This document shows positions 1 through 12,100 of a stretch of 64,000 nt of DNA, in pieces. The DNA is from Gyrodactylus bullatarudis (taxonomy: Eukaryota; Platyhelminthes; Monogenea; Gyrodactylidea; Gyrodactylidae). Within the stretch, counting starts at the first letter, position 1; each line of letters begins with the position of its first letter. The position numbers and the translations under genes were made by a program. The stretch is taken from the NCBI GenBank assembly GCA_012064415.1, contig SSNU01000119.1, positions 451,945-515,944 of the forward strand, written 5' to 3'. The notes beneath the pieces were generated by a model that saw only the letters and a list, made by a program, of their open reading frames with translations, ran no database searches and was not told where the DNA came from.

Positions 1-2523
1 TGCCAGTTATTTACGGGTTAGAAATGACTTTGGTGGTTCAGTATCCATCAGCACCATATTTGAAGATGCCAAGTTATCTGAAACAATGGAAAATTCAACA
101 GTTAAATTTATCGCAACGCAAGCTCCTTTCGATGATACGGTCAATGAATTTTGGCGGTGCATTTGGGAGAACAATGTTGGATGTATTGTCATGCTTACGA
201 GGTAAAAATTTTCAAAATTCAACTTAAAAAAACATTAAATTATATGAAGCTTTTAGACATGCGAACTTAATTTTAATCATTAAATTGTTCTTTATAAAGT
301 TTCAACTACGAAAAGACTGGCAACAAATGTCTAAAATATTGGCCAGACTCTGATTCAATCGCCCTGATAGGAGATGCAGACTCCCCAGGCTGCATAGCGA
401 TAGAGGTTTTGTCCCATGGAGAGATGAACCCCGACGTTAAACTGACCGTCATTCAGCTTACTATGGTAGGTCAATATGAGAAATTAAGAATCTTCCTATT
501 ATAGAATGAAGAAGTTAGAACTATAAATCATTATCAATATCATACTTGGATCGATCATCAAGAGCCGAGTTTAGAACCGTTTGCGAAATTGGTCAGAGTC
601 ATTCGAAACCGGGAGAATGGCTCTAATAAACTCAAACTTGTCCATTGCATGTGAGTATTCATAACCCTAACCTCATTACTTCGTTTAAATTACAAATTAC
701 TTCTGTGATTCATCTTTTTTCGCCTATTCGATACAGATAGTAGTAACCTTGAACAATTTTTTTCAAAATTACTTAAATCGCCTATCGTTATGATAAATCT
801 AATCTTCATCGTTCTGTAATAAAATAAACAAAAATATGAACATTTTCAAATTAAAAACGTTTTATAATTGTTTTAACTTTAATTCACATAATTTCTTCCC
901 AATTTTTATTTTTCCAACAGAGTTGCGAAAATGACTGAAACCTTAATGAAATTATTTTTTCAATAGTTGAAAATGAAATTCCTCTTATTTTTATTTATAG
1001 GCCAATTCTGTTCGGTAAAAAAATTTTTTTAATTTGAAAATGTTCATATTTTTGTTTATCTTATTACAGAAGCATGGAAAGAAGCGAAATTTGATGAGAT
1101 AATGTTAAAATTCTTGAAGATTAGGTTTATCATATCGATGGACGATTTGAGAGATTCGTTAAAGTCTAGATTGTAGATGTAATACAGAAAATACTATTCA
1201 AATCCTATTGCAATGGCAGACCTAGAAGTGTTGAGTAGCCTTACCATGAATCAGAAATATAATTCATTCACCGATCAACAAGAAATATTATTTAGTAAAT
1301 AATATTTACATTAGATTTTGACGAAATTTTCCAATGTATTACTAAAAAGGGTTAAATTAGAGAACAGTTGTCCCCTCTTATTTCTCTCTAAGTTTACTTT
1401 GAATCGTGTTGGTCTTTTTATTATCGATGACATGAAAACTCACCGCAAGAGATTCGTTTTCATTTCATTGATGTTAAGAAGCCCTGATCTCTTTGTCATT
1501 CAGAAAAATTACTAGAAAACAAGAGGGGCAAATAGCCCTATAAATTAGCCCCAAAATGGCTTGACGATATGGAAAAAGTATATTACTACAACTTTACTGG
1601 AAGGAAAAATCATAACATTTTGTTTATAATTTTATTACAAAAGTAAAAAGCTGATTAATATGAATTTTACAAAATTCTCAATTTTTTAAATCAAGAAATA
1701 GAATATGCTAAAGATATTTGAGAATCTAGATTATGTTACCTACTTGTTTACCATTTGAAGAAAAAAATGATCTTTACGAAAAATAGCAAATTTCGATTTG
1801 ACACCAAATACTCTTAAACTTTGGCCTGAAAGTAGGAGAGTGGATCAAGATCTGGTCTAATGATTTACCTCGTTATCGTTTTCAAGTTGAATTTCAATGA
1901 TTTTCAAAAATATCAATGAAATTTCATTGATTCAAATTTCTCTGAATATGAGCTGTATAAAAAGATATATTTTGGATTGAAATTTGATGGGATGATGTTA
2001 AGAAATCTATCAATAATTTTAGGGCCGGTGTAGGACGAACTGGAACCTTTATAACAGCTTGGATATTACAGGAAATGATTCGTAAACGAAAGTATATCGA
2101 CATCTTTGGTATCATCCTATACATGAGGCAATATCGAAAGCTTTTTGTCCAAACTGAAGTATGTTTCCCCTTATACTTTTACATCCTAGGAACAATACAT
2201 TTTCCTTCATCGTTACGCCAATTTCATTTTGGACACTAAAAGGACCAATGATTCCATACTAAGTCGATCTCATTCGCTTAACCCATTAGACTGAAAAAAT
2301 TTTACCCCTAATATTTACTATAACTAATAATAAAATCATCTTACCTTATTTGGCTTGACTTGATTCATTTATTAGAGTCCAGAGAAGTCTCAACTTGTGT
2401 CAGGTAGAAAAAAATTAGTCCAAGGATCTAACCCTTTACCCTTAATTGACAATAGCTATAATGTTTCAGATCTACAAACAAATAGGTGCAGATTACAAGC
2501 GTCTCATTCGGAAGAGGCTTTAG
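1..2523 (+). CDS. Protein tyrosine phosphatase (PTP domain), 3' part of gene
   Basis: Classical PTP catalytic domain, cut by the left window edge. Exons read from homology and GT-AG sites: 1-201, 300-465, 505-650, 2023-2158, 2470-2523 (TAG stop). The reading frame shows the family blocks in order: [40 protein letters not shown] at the WPD-loop position, and [12 protein letters not shown] at the signature, split between exons 3 and 4. The active-site Cys and Arg (C-x5-R) and the Q-loop region ([10 protein letters not shown]) are kept. Two oddities: the WPD loop reads W-I-D with Gln where Gly is usual, and the final helix is short, ending about 17 residues after VQTE. Intron 466-504 is only 39 nt; intron 651-2022 holds a foldback repeat. 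Receptor or cytosolic type cannot be decided because the 5' part is missing. Family assignment is firm; full activity is uncertain. Confidence 0.88.
765..1157. repeat. Foldback (MITE-like) element, copy 1, in PTP intron
   Basis: Inverted arms 815-857 and 1025-1067 match almost base for base, with a weaker outer pair near 765-812 and 1110-1157. The same sequence recurs at about 7600-7990. No coding capacity seen. Exact ends were not fixed. Confidence 0.6.
1700..2022. repeat. Fragment of a dispersed intronic repeat
   Basis: The stretch around 1720-1865 resembles sequence in the CDC123 introns near 59090-59310 and 59480-59650: a motif of the type ACCATTTGAAGAAAAAAATG followed by a GGCGCCA/TTTGGC-like block and TTGATCAAGA. 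It is a decayed copy lying in the PTP intron. Nothing coding is seen. Confidence 0.35.
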
Positions 2524-3119
2524 AGAATGGTTGGTTCCCTTAAAAACTACTTGGTTCAAAATTATGTTTATTACTTTCTTCATAAAAAATCTATATAGTA
2601 GGCGTGAAAAATTTCATACATTAAAAAAACTTTATTGCTAGCCAAAATGGTTATCATCATGTTGAATATTGTCAATAGTTCGGAAAGAAAAAAAAGGAGA
2701 AAACCTTGCGAATCTGGTCAATCATCTCATTTTATTGTACAAGATGTTTCATAAAAAGAATAATTTAACTAAATTGAAATAAATAAAAAAAGAGTAAGAC
2801 GACAGTCATGTAACAGGATAGAAAGGTGGGGGAGAAATCTACAATTTTCGAGTCACTGTGTGATAATGAAAATGATCAGTAATGAAAAGTGTTTTTCGGA
2901 AAATACACAATAATACACATGTAATATCAAAATACGTTTGATAAGGATTCCAAGAAATATCTTGTACAAATTCGGCTTTTATTGGTTAGTTGATTGAAAG
3001 TGTTTTTATTTCTCAAAATTATTTTTATCATATATAAACATATTATTTTTACACAAGTTTTTCTTCCAAAAAAATTCGAAACGTATTGGAAATCATTCAT
3101 TCAGTTAATTCGTTGTCTT
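2524..3119. other. Convergent intergenic gap between PTP and sortilin
   Basis: Lies between the ends of two genes that face each other. It contains an AATAAA-type signal near 2779-2790 for the + strand gene and AATAAA on the - strand near 3005-3010 for sortilin. No further ORF or RNA gene recognised. Confidence 0.5.
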
Positions 3120-6100
3120 TTAAATGAACGAGTTTGGATTGTCAAAGCCGTCAGTTTTTGAATTGAACGTCACACGATCTGAATGGATTTCGTTGCCTTG
3201 AATTGTTGTCCCTTCAGAGTCGCTCGGTTTTTGGCCTCTATTGTTCGGCTTGATCATGGTGAAAATCCTCTTGAGGGCTTCTTGCGGAGTTTTACTTGGC
3301 TCCGTGAACCTGGAGTATTTGGATAGTTTGATCTTCTTTTTTTCATTCCGGAAACGAATCAGCAATATTATCAAGAGAAGAAACACTAGGATTCCCCATG
3401 TCGTAAAAAATATTAGGTAATTTTTGTTAATCTGAAAGAGTAAACAGGATTAACCAATTAACAGGATTCAAGGTAATAAAGCATTTTTATTGGTCGAAAA
3501 TACATTAAAAAATAATCTTTATGCATAAGGTGAATTATTTATTTGAAATTACCAGAGCTTTGTGGAGAAATCGTTGGTCAGAAAAATTTGGCTTCCAACC
3601 CCCTTGACATTTGTTGCCAGGATGTTTTTGGTAACCTAGCCTCCTGAGATCTTCGACAAATCCAGCACTTTCAACCTGCGTATCAACAGCGGGTACATTC
3701 GGGTTTCGTATGCACAACTCTCCATTCTCGGGATTCCTCATGAAACCAAAGTCACTAAAGAATTAGAAAGCATGATAAATTGTAGTTCTTATTGGGGTAG
3801 GGGGGAGATGAACGAACCATTCAAAGTCTGTCTCTTTACATGGACAGATGTCGATTTCATTGTAAAAATTGACACTTCCGTTATTACGACATCTGAAAAG
3901 AATCCAATGTACCTTGTAAATAGATCGTATTAAATAAAATCTAAAACTTACATGGAGCCTTGTTTAACAACCTTATAGCTAGCCTTCACACCAAGGTGAC
4001 ATTGGTTTTTTTCCAAATGCCAATCTTCAAAATCCTCGACAGTACCTAAAGATTTGGCAAAACTAAGTATTTCTTCTCGTGTGTTTTTTCTGAGGGGGCA
4101 ACTTACAATTCCTTCTCAGCTCATAGACCTTTTCAAAGTCAATGACGCCAACAATCCATTTGGCTGAGTAATATCCGTAACCGTAAATGGCGGCGATCAT
4201 GTCGGATCCATCTGGCGCTGTAACAATACCAGTGAATCGAATTTTTTCCGTATTCAATCCGGATGAGACGAGGCCACAGTCTGAGCAATCGATTGGTATC
4301 GTATGCCAACATTTCCCCTTATCAAAAGAGTACTTCAACTCCTTGGGCCATGAATTGTCGATAATCGGAACAGCGATGATAATGCCACCTCGATTTATTA
4401 TATGACATGAATGGGGTCCATCAAGGGTCTGGGTAAGAAGAAAATTTTCAAAATTGCTTAACCCTTCACGTGCCATTGTTCCACCACCACGAGGGGAACA
4501 CAACACTTTCTCGAGCGATAATTTTAACTGAAAGATACCTAAAACACTTTGGTTACCCCTCATGAGAAAGGAAATTTATTAAGCTACAAAATTATGTATA
4601 ATTCATAAAGATTGCTTTTCACTGATGCAATCGCCTGCTCAATATCTCTTATAGTTTACTAGATAACTAGTTTTCGAGCCTATAAATGCCAATTTTAACC
4701 TCTATTATCTTTGAAATGATAGGTCGACTTAAAAAAAGGTATTCAGATGCAGAATCAGCGTAATTATTTTGGCTAGGTTGCAAATTTTCTCATTTTTATG
4801 ATGAAAAAAAATAATTTGGGACATATAATAATAAATAAGTCGATTCACATGAAATTTATACCATTCAAAAGAGCGGAAATTTAGACTTATTTTCAAAATT
4901 TTTCCATACTCGAAAAGAATTCAAAATTGCAATTAAAGTTGAAAAATAGTGAAATTTTGTTGCAAAATCAGTGACTATTTTTGGATAAATAGATCAATTG
5001 ATATATTCATCAGTTAAAATTATAACAAAAGAATTATATTCAAAGAGATAGGTACATTTCGCCAAGTCTCGTCAGTCTCAACAATTCATTAAAATAATTT
5101 TATTAAATATTGAACCAGGAATTGAGACTGAGAAGACCTGGCGAAATGTACATATCTCTTTGAATATAATTCTTTTGTTATAATTTAAACTGATGAATAT
5201 TTCCAGTTATCCGGACGTATACGAAAATGTACGTATATTTTTATCCAATTAATATATGCTCCGAGAAGAAATGTTTAGGTTTCCCGAGCAAATCTGATGC
5301 TAAATTTAATAAATCTTCAATCATTTCTTAATTTTGAAAATTATTTTTACAAAACACTCAATTTTTTGCGATAAAATGATAATGAATCCTCGTCTTCATG
5401 TTAACTTTAGCTATCCTGGGTTTATTTACAAAAATGTGCTTTAAAATATGGAGAATTTCTCTATTTTCATATAATCCATACAGAACGTACTCTGTGAATC
5501 AAAATCTATTTAAAATTTTATATCCCAAAGGTATTTATGAATCTGTTGAAGAATATCGAAAGGATGACTAACTTGGACACGGTTATCTATGGTATCAAGA
5601 GAAATAATACTTAATTTCGTTAGTCAAGGTTGGCATAGAAACCGTCAAGATTCCCCATATACACTTTGATGATTCATAGAATAGATACATATTTTTTAAT
5701 TAACCTTGCGTTCAGTTTCAGTTATGCATATATACAAGAGCAAAGTGTATTTTGATTTTTATAAAATAATAATCATAATTTATAAAAATTTAAAATTCTT
5801 AAGGTACAAATATAAAACTCAAGTGGTTGTACAAGAACAAAGTATCAGTACAAGTCTGGCAATTTCTAGTATTTGGTATTTTCAAATTAAGGCATAGAGA
5901 TAGTAAAAACATACTTTATTCCAGGTAGCTCCACCGTCTTGGGAGATGAAAACAGAAGTTTTCGATGTTAACAAGTGATCTGCAACATGACCATGGGCTA
6001 TGATCAAGCCAGGAGCCGTCTTCAATGATACCGGGGGGAATGCCACAGTGGCACTTTTAAGACTAAACTTGTTACTTATTTGTAGGGTACATTTCGTCTT

Positions 6101-9100
6101 GAAGGAATAAAAATTCAATAAATCTCCATTTTTCAGCATGAGTAAAGCAGAATTCTCACATTTTTATCAACAGTTTCGGAATCAGTTATATTCAAATTAA
6201 CATCAACCGTAGTCTCTTTTGGCTCATGGATTACTTGACCATCAATGAGGATATCTGTGTCAGATGCATCCAACTGGACGTACTCACTATGACCCATTGG
6301 TTGCTCATCAAATTCCTCGCCATTCGTACAACTTTCGGTCATGTTGACGTTTTCAACATTGTCCAATGTTTGCCAAGTTAGGCCTCGATCATGTGTGATG
6401 ACAGTGACAAGTTTATGGTCGAAGATAAACTTTGAAGCTAGATAGGTTCCACGGAAGCTATCGATTTTCTGGAAATCATGAACCTTTTCCGGTCGATTGT
6501 AAAAATGATACGTAAGAGAAGGTGTAAAGACACGTCCTGTAGCATCAGATCGATATAATGTTCCATAGCCAGCATCTAAAATGAGTGAAGAAAACCGATT
6601 AATCTTTCTTTTGTGACCCCAACTTCTTATTGTTACACAGTTCAACTACAACATGTGATAATAAACAATAAAAACTTATTATTCAAACCATATTATACTG
6701 ACTACAAGAGGACAGCTCTATTTTTTTTAGATATACTATATCTCACTTGTCTTCTATAATTTTTATGAGACATTTTCTAACTAATCTTTCTAACATTTCT
6801 CGTGTATTCCCATCTCAAAACATATTTTAAAGACTTGAAAGAAAAAATCAGATTGATTCTCCAAGTTCAAAATTCAAAGTGAATGAAGCCGCCTTTCTGG
6901 TCAGTTATGAGTATTGAACAGATTGAAAACTAAAGCTAGTTGACATCAAGATGAGAATTTACCAAAAAACTCAATATTTCCTGCTTTAAATCTTCGAAAT
7001 CGATTTTGACTTTTCAGAGAAAAATGTTGAGTTTTTTGTAATAAATGAATAGTGAGTTCTTATCTTCATATCGATTAGGTTCTTGATCAAATAAATTCAT
7101 CCTGTATATTCTGTAGAATTCATTAAAATTTTTGTACTTTGTTTATTTTGAATTTTAAACTCATTATAGAATAAATGAAGGAAAGTGAACCCACGCACAT
7201 ACACACAAACACATGAAACTGCTATAAACAGAGTGAGAAGGGATCTTCATCAAATCTACACACTCATATCCCATCCCATCACATCGGATCAGGTAAAGGA
7301 AATTTCCATCTTTATTTATCCCATACAAACTGTAATAATATCCTAGAAGTACATATCATCAATTACTTTTAATCTATAAAAGAATTCCCTTATTGAAATA
7401 TATATATTGATATGTGGACTAAATTGTATGTTCCCAAATGACATTAAAAAATTTCAATTTATTTGTAAATTGGATCTACCCCTGTTGTTCACCAAGAAAG
7501 GATCCAGGAAAATATCACCAATTTCTCAATGCACAGGTATAAAATACACAGTGAGAGGCGATGAGACGAGTAGAAATTTAATATCCTGTAATGTCTTTTA
7601 ACATTTTTGTAGATGAATATACCTTTCCATGCTTCTGGAATAAGATAAACAAAATTGTGAATTTTTTTAAATTTAAAACGTTTTATGACCTATCAAAATT
7701 ATGATATTCGTGAAAAATAAGAGAAATTTCGTTTTGAGCTATTAAAAAACTATTTTTAAAGGATTTAAGTCATCTTTACAACTTTATGTAAAGGAATAAT
7801 GTAAATTCAAGTTAAAATTATAAATACAAAACAATAAAAAACGTTCTAAATTTGAAAATTTTCACAATTTTGTTTATCTTATTCCAGAAGCATGGAAAGG
7901 TATTTTGAAGCGAAATTCGGTGAGATTATATTTAAATACTTGAAGATTAGTTTTTTCATATCGATGGACGATTTAAGTAATTTTGCAAAATTTGGTCCAA
8001 GTCCAATGTTTATCACTATTTTGGAGAAATAATTAGAAAAGGTATCACCGGACAAGTTCCCCATTACGGGGAAAAGAACAATTCCGATTCAAATATTCAA
8101 ACACAATACGATAGTAATCTTGATAGTTTCAAGACTAACAAAATGGTACGTTAAACAAGAGTTATTATGGATCTTATTACACGTTTGGGACTAAGAATGG
8201 GGGCTTTTACTCAATGAGACAACTTCAACATACATTTTATTCTTCAAAGCCAAAATTCAAACAAACTCAGCACAAACTCAGGAGAGATAATTGATTACTC
8301 TTTTTGTTTGAACTTATCACAAACTATATTAAATTTCTAAAATCGATAAAGCTTTTGGGCAGATTGACATTAATGTTAGAGATAGATTTTATTTTACAAA
8401 TTTTCTGATCAAGCTGAAAATATTGCATTAACTTTTTCAAGCAGCATTCAAAGATTTCTACCAAAATCGTCTAAATTTCTAGTCCCCTTTGGAGTCTCAA
8501 ATCTTTCAAAATAAAATCCAAAATCTACTCCTAATGTAAACCAAATTGACATGAAGATGAGAATTTACTATTCTTACAAAAAACTGGGTAGAGAAAAATA
8601 ATTTTTCGAATTCTAAAACGGAATGAGCTAACAAGATGTGGATATTCGAAAAAATTCCGGAAAAATTCAATCTGACCGAAGTTAGGCCGCTTTTCGAATT
8701 TCGAAAATGCATCAAACTTCTACTCTTTCAACTTTTGAGCCCAAAATTTTTATCGATTTCGATGTTTCAAAGCAGTTAAGTGATGATCAGGACATCCAAA
8801 ATTATGCTTCAGCATATTTGGAATATTTTTGATTATTTTCAGCCTTAGTGAATAAAGAATATTTTTAGACTATTTTGATGTCATCATGAATTTAATCAGA
8901 CTATTTGAATGAAAAACACAACCCTTTTCTCATTTTGAGTATAGTAACTAATATTTAATCTTGTTTCCAATTGATAGTTCACATAATCAAGGATTGTCTA
9001 TAGAGTTTCTTACCTTTCTACAGGTGAATATAGAATATGATCACTTAACTGCTTTGAATCATCGAAACTGAATAAAATTTTGGGCTCAAAAGTTGAAAAA

Positions 9101-12100
9101 GTGGAAATTTGGTGCATTTTCGAAACTCGAAAAGCGGCCTAATTTTGGTCAGATTGAATTTTTTCGAATATTCACATCTTATTAACTTATTCCGTTTAAG
9201 AATTGAAAAAATTATTTTAAATAAAAAAATATTGAGTTTTTTGTAAAAGTGGTAAATTCTCATCTTCTTGTCAATTTGGTTTATGTTTTTTGTTTGGAGC
9301 CATCAGAGAACTTTCAAAATCATTTTTGCAGATTTGTTTATAGATATGAGAGCATTCAGGGGGCATTTCGTCTTGGACAAAAATATGCAAGATCCTGTAG
9401 TGATCACACCTCGGAAAATCATCGTTTCAGATCTTTAGAACCTTTTTTCTAAAGGTCAGGAAAGTTAGAAAATGAATTTAATCACTTTCTTCACTCTGTG
9501 AATTGAAATGTCATAATTCATCCGGAAGCGATTTCTACTGATTTCAAATTCAAATTCATATTTCTCAAGTATTTTGCAATAAAAACATTTTTTGTATTCA
9601 GTCCCATTACTTATCAAACAACCTAATGTAATATAAATTATCAAAATAAGCCGAATAGAAAAAGTAAAAAGTTCAATAAAAAATTGCTGCTAAAAGTCTT
9701 TCTCAGAGCATATTGAATTCTCTACTTTTGTCTCAGATTTGCTGTTCCATTTCACTACACAATGAGTCCAAGTGTAGACCCAATGAACCGATTACATTCT
9801 CTCCATGTTGTACTCTTGTAGAGAATCAATTTCTAGCAACAAGATGAAGTAAGCCATCTCTATTTCTCGCTTTCTATCTGTGGTGTGAATCTATCAGAGG
9901 TCAATTTGTACAACGCTAGCCTTTTTTTTCGCTTTTCATTCTATAGCATCAGAAATCAAACAGAAGAAAAAGAAATAAAGAACTAAGGTCAGAGAATTGA
10001 ATTCAGTTGATAATCACAGTTAGTTATCAAACAGGGCTGTATTTTGCGCATTAAAACAGGATGAGTTATCAGTGGATAATGCCCTGTAAGTTAGCTCCTT
10101 GTCCTTATCAAAATCGGGCTTTGCACAAAATTTAATAGCCTCCTAGAATGGTAATTAAACGCTGTGATTGTTAATACAATAATTACATGACATTGATCTC
10201 TTGAACGGGGTGAAGTTTAGGTCATGTTATTTACATCGAGAATGAACTTGTTTTAGCGATGCATCCATCTCATGGTACTACAATGAAATGATGGGATTTT
10301 ATATTGTTGCATTATAATTATAATTAGCATTATTTCTGGGTAACCATTAACAATTCAGTGTTCTATAAAATTCTGACTGTCGAAATAAAAACAAATATTT
10401 CAGGGAAATTTCAGTTCTAAAAAGTTTATTTCTCAAATCTAAAACACTTTTTCATTTAAAACCTATTTTTATTAATTAAAATAAAGGCAACAATGTGGAA
10501 TTCTCCTTGAAAAAATAAAATTTAAATATTAATTCGTGTAATATTTTCGAGGATAAATTGAAGGGAATCAGTCGATAATCCCTTATTGTCATTAATTACT
10601 TTTTGGCTTTGTTGGAAAACCTATTAAATCTACTCTTGTTATTAGACATTTCAGATTTTCCAGAATGTATTGTCCCAGTTACAGCCCAATAATATTTTCT
10701 TTGTTTCCAACAACGAAAAAATTGAAAGGTTTCAATAAAAAAATCTTTATTGCAAACAATTCGAGCCAATAAAGATAGAACTGAAGGTTATTTTTAACTT
10801 GAACTCTCTACATTTGAAATGATCTGATCTGATACAGGCAATTTCATTTTTGTTTGATATTGCTTCTTCGATAATGAGGGGGCATTTATTAGATATCTGG
10901 CCACCCAAAAGAATGAAACTGTATTTATTACCATGACTTCTTTTTGGAAAAGTAACCTGTCTCGGATAAATATTTTCATCTACGATAAAAAATATGAAAG
11001 CCCACTACCTTTCTCGCTCATAGTTTGATTCGGCGCCATCTTGAAAATTTCGGCGGAATCATCATTGAATTTTCTTAGAGATGAATATTTTCGACAATCT
11101 CCTGTTAACTGAGTCTAAATTAAGATGAGACAAACAAAAATTCTAAATCTATTTTTAGTTTACAGTCTCCTGGGAAATTTAGATTAACAGTCAATCAACT
11201 AATATTCCGTTGTTTTTTTCATTCATAAAATATTTCCTCGTAAGCTTACTATAATTTTATAAAAATACTATTCATTGAGAAATATTGATGGAAAATTCTT
11301 GATTTTGATTGGTTGAAAAATAATGTACAATCTAAAATAGTGCATGAATAATTATAATGATAAAGACAGACTCACCCTCATTCTGATCCATGTGGAGGAA
11401 GGCGCAGAAATTGTTGACTTCAATTATGTCAAAGATCTGGAATATGGAAATTTATTTAGTTACATTCTTGTTTGAAGAAGAGTGCTTTCCCATCTTTTAA
11501 CTTCTTAGATTGTAACAAAATCCTAAAGGATACTTGTCCATCTTATGGGTATTTCTCTCAAGTATTTCCTCTCAGTGTGTGTCTCTCTCTCTATGTCGTG
11601 AGTTATCCTAATGATCCTGATTTTTATGATTTAGAATTGCACAAACGTGAATTAGCATTAAAAACAATGAGGAAATAACTCTCAACCCCATAAATTATTC
11701 AGAGAGACAGCATTGTCGACAACAAGTTCACTTCTTCCAAGGTCAAAAATATGAGGAATCTATTGAGTACACTGGCATTTCTAGAGTTTCGTTTATCTAA
11801 CAAATATGGTAGATGAGAATTTAGGAAACACCCAATATTAAAGTGTAAAAGTCAACATAATATTTTTTCGACCATTTTGACTGTTTTAAAACTGAAATGC
11901 AATGCAATCAGTATGACGACGGAAGTAAATATTCATACAGTAATTCTATTTATATACTACACCCAATTTTATGAATTATTAAAAAACACGTATTTTTCGA
12001 TAGATTGCCTATTTAATTGCTTCTATAGAATCTTAAAGTGAATAATATTGTACTGATAAATAACTGTCTCAAAGTCCTTGGACATTCTATACTTTATTAA

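Noticed and set aside
7210..7320. Similarity of CATCACATC...CAGGTAA segments near 7260-7300 and 24170-24215
   Set aside because: Thought of as shared 5' exons or a splice leader, but the match is short and low-complexity.
10794..10979. 61-residue minus-strand frame in a sortilin intron
   Set aside because: Examined as a candidate missing sortilin exon, but exon phases join perfectly without it and it has no VPS10 features.
11472..11678. 68-residue ORF beside a sortilin exon
   Set aside because: No known motif, opposite strand in an intron, no splice support.
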